A DNA stretch of 64,000 nucleotides. It comes from Vulcanisaeta distributa JCM 11217. Its GTDB lineage: Archaea; Thermoproteota; Thermoprotei; Thermoproteales; Thermocladiaceae. Positions 61,357 to 64,000 of this stretch are shown here, one piece after another. The notes below the pieces were generated by a model. That model was given only the letters and a program-made list of their open reading frames with translations. It searched no databases and was not told the DNA's origin. Every line of letters begins with the position of its first letter. Positions within the stretch are counted from its first letter, which is position 1. Both the position numbers and the translations under genes were made by a program. The stretch covers positions 124,001-188,000 of the forward strand of contig NZ_BBBJ01000002.1 in assembly GCF_001316005.1 (NCBI RefSeq), read 5' to 3'.

Positions 61357-61380
61357 GCAACAACGAAATAATTAAGTATC

Positions 61381-62106
61381 TTATTGAATATCGCTAAATA
61401 ACATTCCTAAATCATAATTTAACTTTACGCGTATTCCCAGCTCCCTCAAAACTGACCATAATGTTGCACTATTACTACTTACTACGGGCTTGCTTATTCG
61501 TCTCTCAATGGCACCAATAACTTCGAGCGTTCTCCAATTAGTACATGATATAAATAACGCATCAAAGTCCGAGCCAAACTGATTATATGCATTTAGGGCT
61601 GCTTCATAGGCGGTCCTTGGATCAAGCGAGCCGATTACCGTGTTATCCACAATACCGAGTCCACGTATACTAACGACCTTAAACCCATGAGCTTCAAGAA
61701 ATTCCTTCTCCTTAGTATTTAATTCATCTATGTATGGTGTAACAATCAATACCTTATTAGCGCCCAACCTCTTAAAGGCATCGATAACGGCACCCGCTGT
61801 AGCCACAGCCTTAACCTTAACTAAGCGTTCAATTCTTTCCTTAATCTCAATATGATGATTTGGACCCTTGAATAAACTACCCGTTGTACATGCATAAGCA
61901 ATTATGTCTGGATTAATCGTACTTAATTCCATGGCAGCCCTCTCGGTCTCCCTCTCCATCTCCTCAAGACCCTTTAATGTAACCTCCCTAAGCGTAATCC
62001 TAGAACTATGTATAGTAACCTCCGGCTCTTTAATTGCACGGTTAAATTCACGCTCAACAGTAGTATTTGATGATGGGATTATTACGCCAATTTTGAACCA
62101 AGTCAT
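61381..62106 (-). CDS. Asp/Glu racemase superfamily, maleate isomerase-like
   Basis: A 241-residue protein of the aspartate/glutamate/hydantoin racemase superfamily, closest to maleate cis-trans isomerase and arylmalonate decarboxylase. It has the N-terminal IPSSNTTVEREF, one active cysteine in AYACTTGSLF and the second in FISCTNWRT, both in expected places. Frame intact, no G7 run. Convergent with the MBL gene (25-base gap). Hydantoin racemase or maleate isomerase activity would both suit the cluster. Confidence 0.8.
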   Translation of the reverse strand: MTWFKIGVIIPSSNTTVEREFNRAIKEPEVTIHSSRITLREVTLKGLEEMERETERAAMELSTINPDIIAYACTTGSLFKGPNHHIEIKERIERLVKVKAVATAGAVIDAFKRLGANKVLIVTPYIDELNTKEKEFLEAHGFKVVSIRGLGIVDNTVIGSLDPRTAYEAALNAYNQFGSDFDALFISCTNWRTLEVIGAIERRISKPVVSSNSATLWSVLRELGIRVKLNYDLGMLFSDIQ

Positions 62107-62225
62107 TATCCCATATTTTTATCACGAGTTATTTAAATTTTCAGCTAGCTTTAATATAAAGAAATGCTAATTATTAACAAAGATAATGCTTTAAAATATA
62201 GCTATAATTAATTATTTGATTAAGT

Positions 62226-63544
62226 ATGGTGTCCATGAGAACACTTGCAATAATAAGTACAAGTATAGGTATTGGGTTTGAATGGTATGATTTCTTCCTT
62301 TATAGCCTATTAGGACCAGTCATAGCGGAGCTATTCTTTCCATCGAAGGTTGCCATTCTTTCTCTATTACTGTATTACTTAGTATTCTTGATAGGATTTT
62401 TGGGTAGACCACTTGGTGGTATTATTTTTGGTCATATCGGTGATAAACTTGGTAGGATTTACGCCCTTTACTTTACATTACTATTTGCTGGTGCGTCTTC
62501 ACTCGTAGTGGCTGTTCTACCCACTTACTATCAAATAGGCATTGTAGCCCCCCATTAACACTTGCTGCGATGAGATTTCTTGACGGCGTCGCGCTCGGCG
62601 GTGAGTGGGGTGGTTCGTTCTCATTAACGTCAGAGTACATAAATCCGAATAGGAGAGGTCTTTATTCAGGTATTCTTCAGTCAACGGTGTCGATTGCATC
62701 ATTAATGATAAGCGGACTAACATTACTATTAACGTCTATATTAGGGCAATCAGGATTTAAGGCAATAGGTTGGAGAATATTATTTGGTATAGGCTTCATA
62801 ATTGCAATATTAGGCGTTTTCATCAGGCTTAGAGTTGAAGATTCACCGGTATTTAGACAGCTACAGAGCAAGGGTCAAATAGTTAAGAGTCCCTTAGTTG
62901 AGGCTATTAGAAAATATTGGAAGTTAATATTAATTGGCTTATTCCTTGTTGGTGTCTTTAATGGCATTTGGTATTACATGAATTATGCATTCTCCATATC
63001 CTATGCAACCCTAATAGCTAAAGAATTTGGTAAGCCCTATGTATCGTACACGGTAACCCAGTTAGGAATTCTAATTGTTTCTATCATCGGCATATTTGCA
63101 TCCGTACTCTTTGGTTACTTATCAGACTTAATAGGTAGAAGGCCTCAGATGCTGGCTGACGCCGTTATTGGAATTGTATTTGCCGCACCGTACTTCTTAA
63201 TGTTAATAAGTGGTAACCCAACATTAGTAATTACGGCCATAATATTGGGTGGATTATTTGTTTACTACCTAGCAGGTGCAATAACGCCAATAGTACTAGT
63301 TGAGATGTTCCCACCCCCCCAGGTTAGGTATACTGGCATATCAATGGCTTATCAAATAGGTGTTGGGTTCCTTGGTGGTTCTGCACCGCTAATAATGACT
63401 TACCTAATCGCAGTAACTCACAATATTTATTCACCAATATACTTCATGATTGGTACTGGGGTGTTAGTATTGGCAATGGCGTTATTGGTCGGCGAAACCA
63501 AGGGAAGACTTTACATGGGTGAGGAAATCCTTAAGCAACAGTAA
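62226..63544 (+). CDS. MFS metabolite:H+ symporter, one frameshift
   Basis: A 12-helix MFS transporter of about 440 residues of the metabolite:H+ symporter group. GFEWYDFFLYS, FGHIGDKLGRIYAL (motif A) and FLDGVALGGEWGG are hallmarks. Frame is lost near 62548 at a C6 run; with four C it reads VAPLTLAAMRFLDG. C7 at 63314 adds a proline (MFPPPQVRYTG). Likely carries a dicarboxylate or similar compound handled by the neighbouring isomerase and hydantoinase-like enzymes. Confidence 0.83.
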
Positions 63545-63578
63545 AATTTAGTAGTTAATTAAATTAAAATCAATTAAT

Positions 63579-64000
63579 ATGATTGATGTTAGGAATTTGT
63601 TGAGAGGTGCCTTTGATCTTCATGTTCATAGTGCCCAGATATTGTGCCTAGGCTCCTTGATGATGTTGACTTAGCCAGGCTTTATAGGGATTATGGCTTT
63701 GGTGGTTTCGTAATTAAGAACCACTACTCACCAACCTATGATAGGGCTTACCTGGTTAGGAGAGTTGTGGATGGTATTGAGGTCTTTGGTGGTGTTGTGC
63801 TTAACAACTCTGTTGGTGGTTTAAACCCAAGGATAGTGTATGTGGCTGGTAAATCCGGGGGGGCTAAGATTATTTGGTTCCCAACCGTTGACTCGACAAA
63901 TGAGAGGTCATCACTACTTAACTGGCGTGGTAAGCCCAACTCACCGGCATGGGCTAAGGCACAACTTGAGCTTCATGATAGGGGGGGATTACTTGGCAAT
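63579..64000 (+). CDS. DUF6282-like metal-dependent hydrolase, 3'-partial, frameshifted
   Basis: The start of an amidohydrolase/PHP-like protein. It opens MIDVRNLLRGAFDLHVHSA, with the D-x-H-x-H metal motif, then after repair PDIVPRLLDDVDLARLYRDY. VVLNNSVGGLNPRIV and IIWFPTVDSTNE are family-like. Frame is lost near 63631, where CCC replaces an expected CCCC. G7 runs at 63858 (KSGGAK for KSGAK) and 63974 add glycines. The gene runs off the right edge. It continues the catabolic cluster on the plus strand after the transporter. Confidence 0.7.

Larger units (their letters stand above)
1..64000. repeat. Dispersed G7/C7 homopolymer runs, about 130 copies
   Basis: By eye I count about 130 runs of seven (about ten of eight) consecutive G or C on either strand, from 3520 to 63974, against about six runs of exactly six. 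They occur in genes on both strands, in three tRNA genes (two in introns) and between genes (for example 7432, 28675, 30083, 23694). Inside genes they nearly always encode Gly-Gly or Pro-Pro in frame. Many G4 runs in identical contexts are not expanded, e.g. GAGGGGTTTGAG at 17325 versus GAGGGGGGGTTTGAG at 21696. Confidence 0.9.

Noticed and set aside
1-64000. Programmed ribosomal frameshifting or an alternative recoding system to explain the many split genes
   Set aside because: Breaks lie at unrelated sites, in both directions, in essential genes with no shared slippery sequence or downstream structure; simple base losses and gains in short runs explain them better.
1-64000. G7 runs as G-quadruplex regulatory elements
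   Set aside because: The runs are single, far apart, mostly inside conserved codons, and occur equally on coding and template strands; four clustered runs are not seen.
1-64000. CRISPR arrays or insertion sequences
   Set aside because: No regularly spaced direct repeats and no transposase-like protein or terminal inverted repeats were found in either strand.

Overview
The window looks like a chromosomal piece of a hyperthermophilic crenarchaeon of the Thermoproteales, closest in style to Vulcanisaeta or Caldivirga. The evidence is an archaeal rpo3-rpl18e-rpl13-rps9-rpo10 operon, an Sm-like protein beside archaeal S-adenosylmethionine synthetase, Rio2 kinase, a tungsten-type aldehyde:ferredoxin oxidoreductase, thermopsin, PAC2 and DUF460 proteins, and tRNA genes with encoded CCA, TTAAA-type promoters and introns at non-standard positions. 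The genus is an inference.

Layout. 0-4 kb: two tandem APC-type permeases. 4-11 kb: a dihydrolipoamide dehydrogenase-like enzyme, a DUF2175 protein, a MoxR ATPase, a family 2 glycosyltransferase, a hydroxyacid dehydrogenase and a DHA2 transporter. 11-22 kb: tRNA-Val, a GH36 glycosidase, tRNA-Ile, MscS, AOR, a dual-specificity phosphatase, an MFS transporter, Rio2 and DUF460. 22-28 kb: the minus-strand information-processing operon, then an SSS/DUF3311 transporter pair. 28-44 kb: housekeeping genes (metallophosphoesterase, an Fe-S protein, SDR, PAC2, molybdenum hydroxylase, gamma-carbonic-anhydrase-like protein, GT4, phosphohexomutase, M42, M1 and M20 peptidases, rotary ATPase proteolipid, RecA-like ATPase). 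45-52 kb: a cell-surface locus of small membrane proteins, a large polytopic membrane protein, a prepilin-like protein, a Cys-containing repeat adhesin and sequon-rich exported proteins. A C/D box sRNA lies just before it. 52-58 kb: a HepT-MntA toxin-antitoxin pair, an archaeal P-loop ATPase, AIM24, thermopsin and TenA-like genes. 58-64 kb: a probable catabolic cassette (hydantoinase A, metallo-beta-lactamase fold hydrolase, Asp/Glu racemase/maleate isomerase family enzyme, MFS transporter, DUF6282 hydrolase).

Two things cut across the whole window. First, I count by eye about 130 runs of exactly seven (a few of eight) G or C, roughly one per 500 bases, against about six runs of six. Wherever a run falls in a motif I know well, removing three bases (G7 to G4) restores the family consensus: RIO HGDLSEFN, the SDR glycine motif, Sm, uS9, uL13, GAMEN, RGD of gamma-CA and SGTEP. 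Two near-identical tRNA introns differ essentially by which of their two tetranucleotide runs has become a heptanucleotide. Second, more than half of the genes, including single-copy ribosomal proteins, carry simple one- or two-base frameshifts. The simplest reading is systematic sequence error; a real trinucleotide insertion process is the exciting alternative and is easy to test. Genes are therefore annotated over their full reconstructed span, with frameshifts noted.
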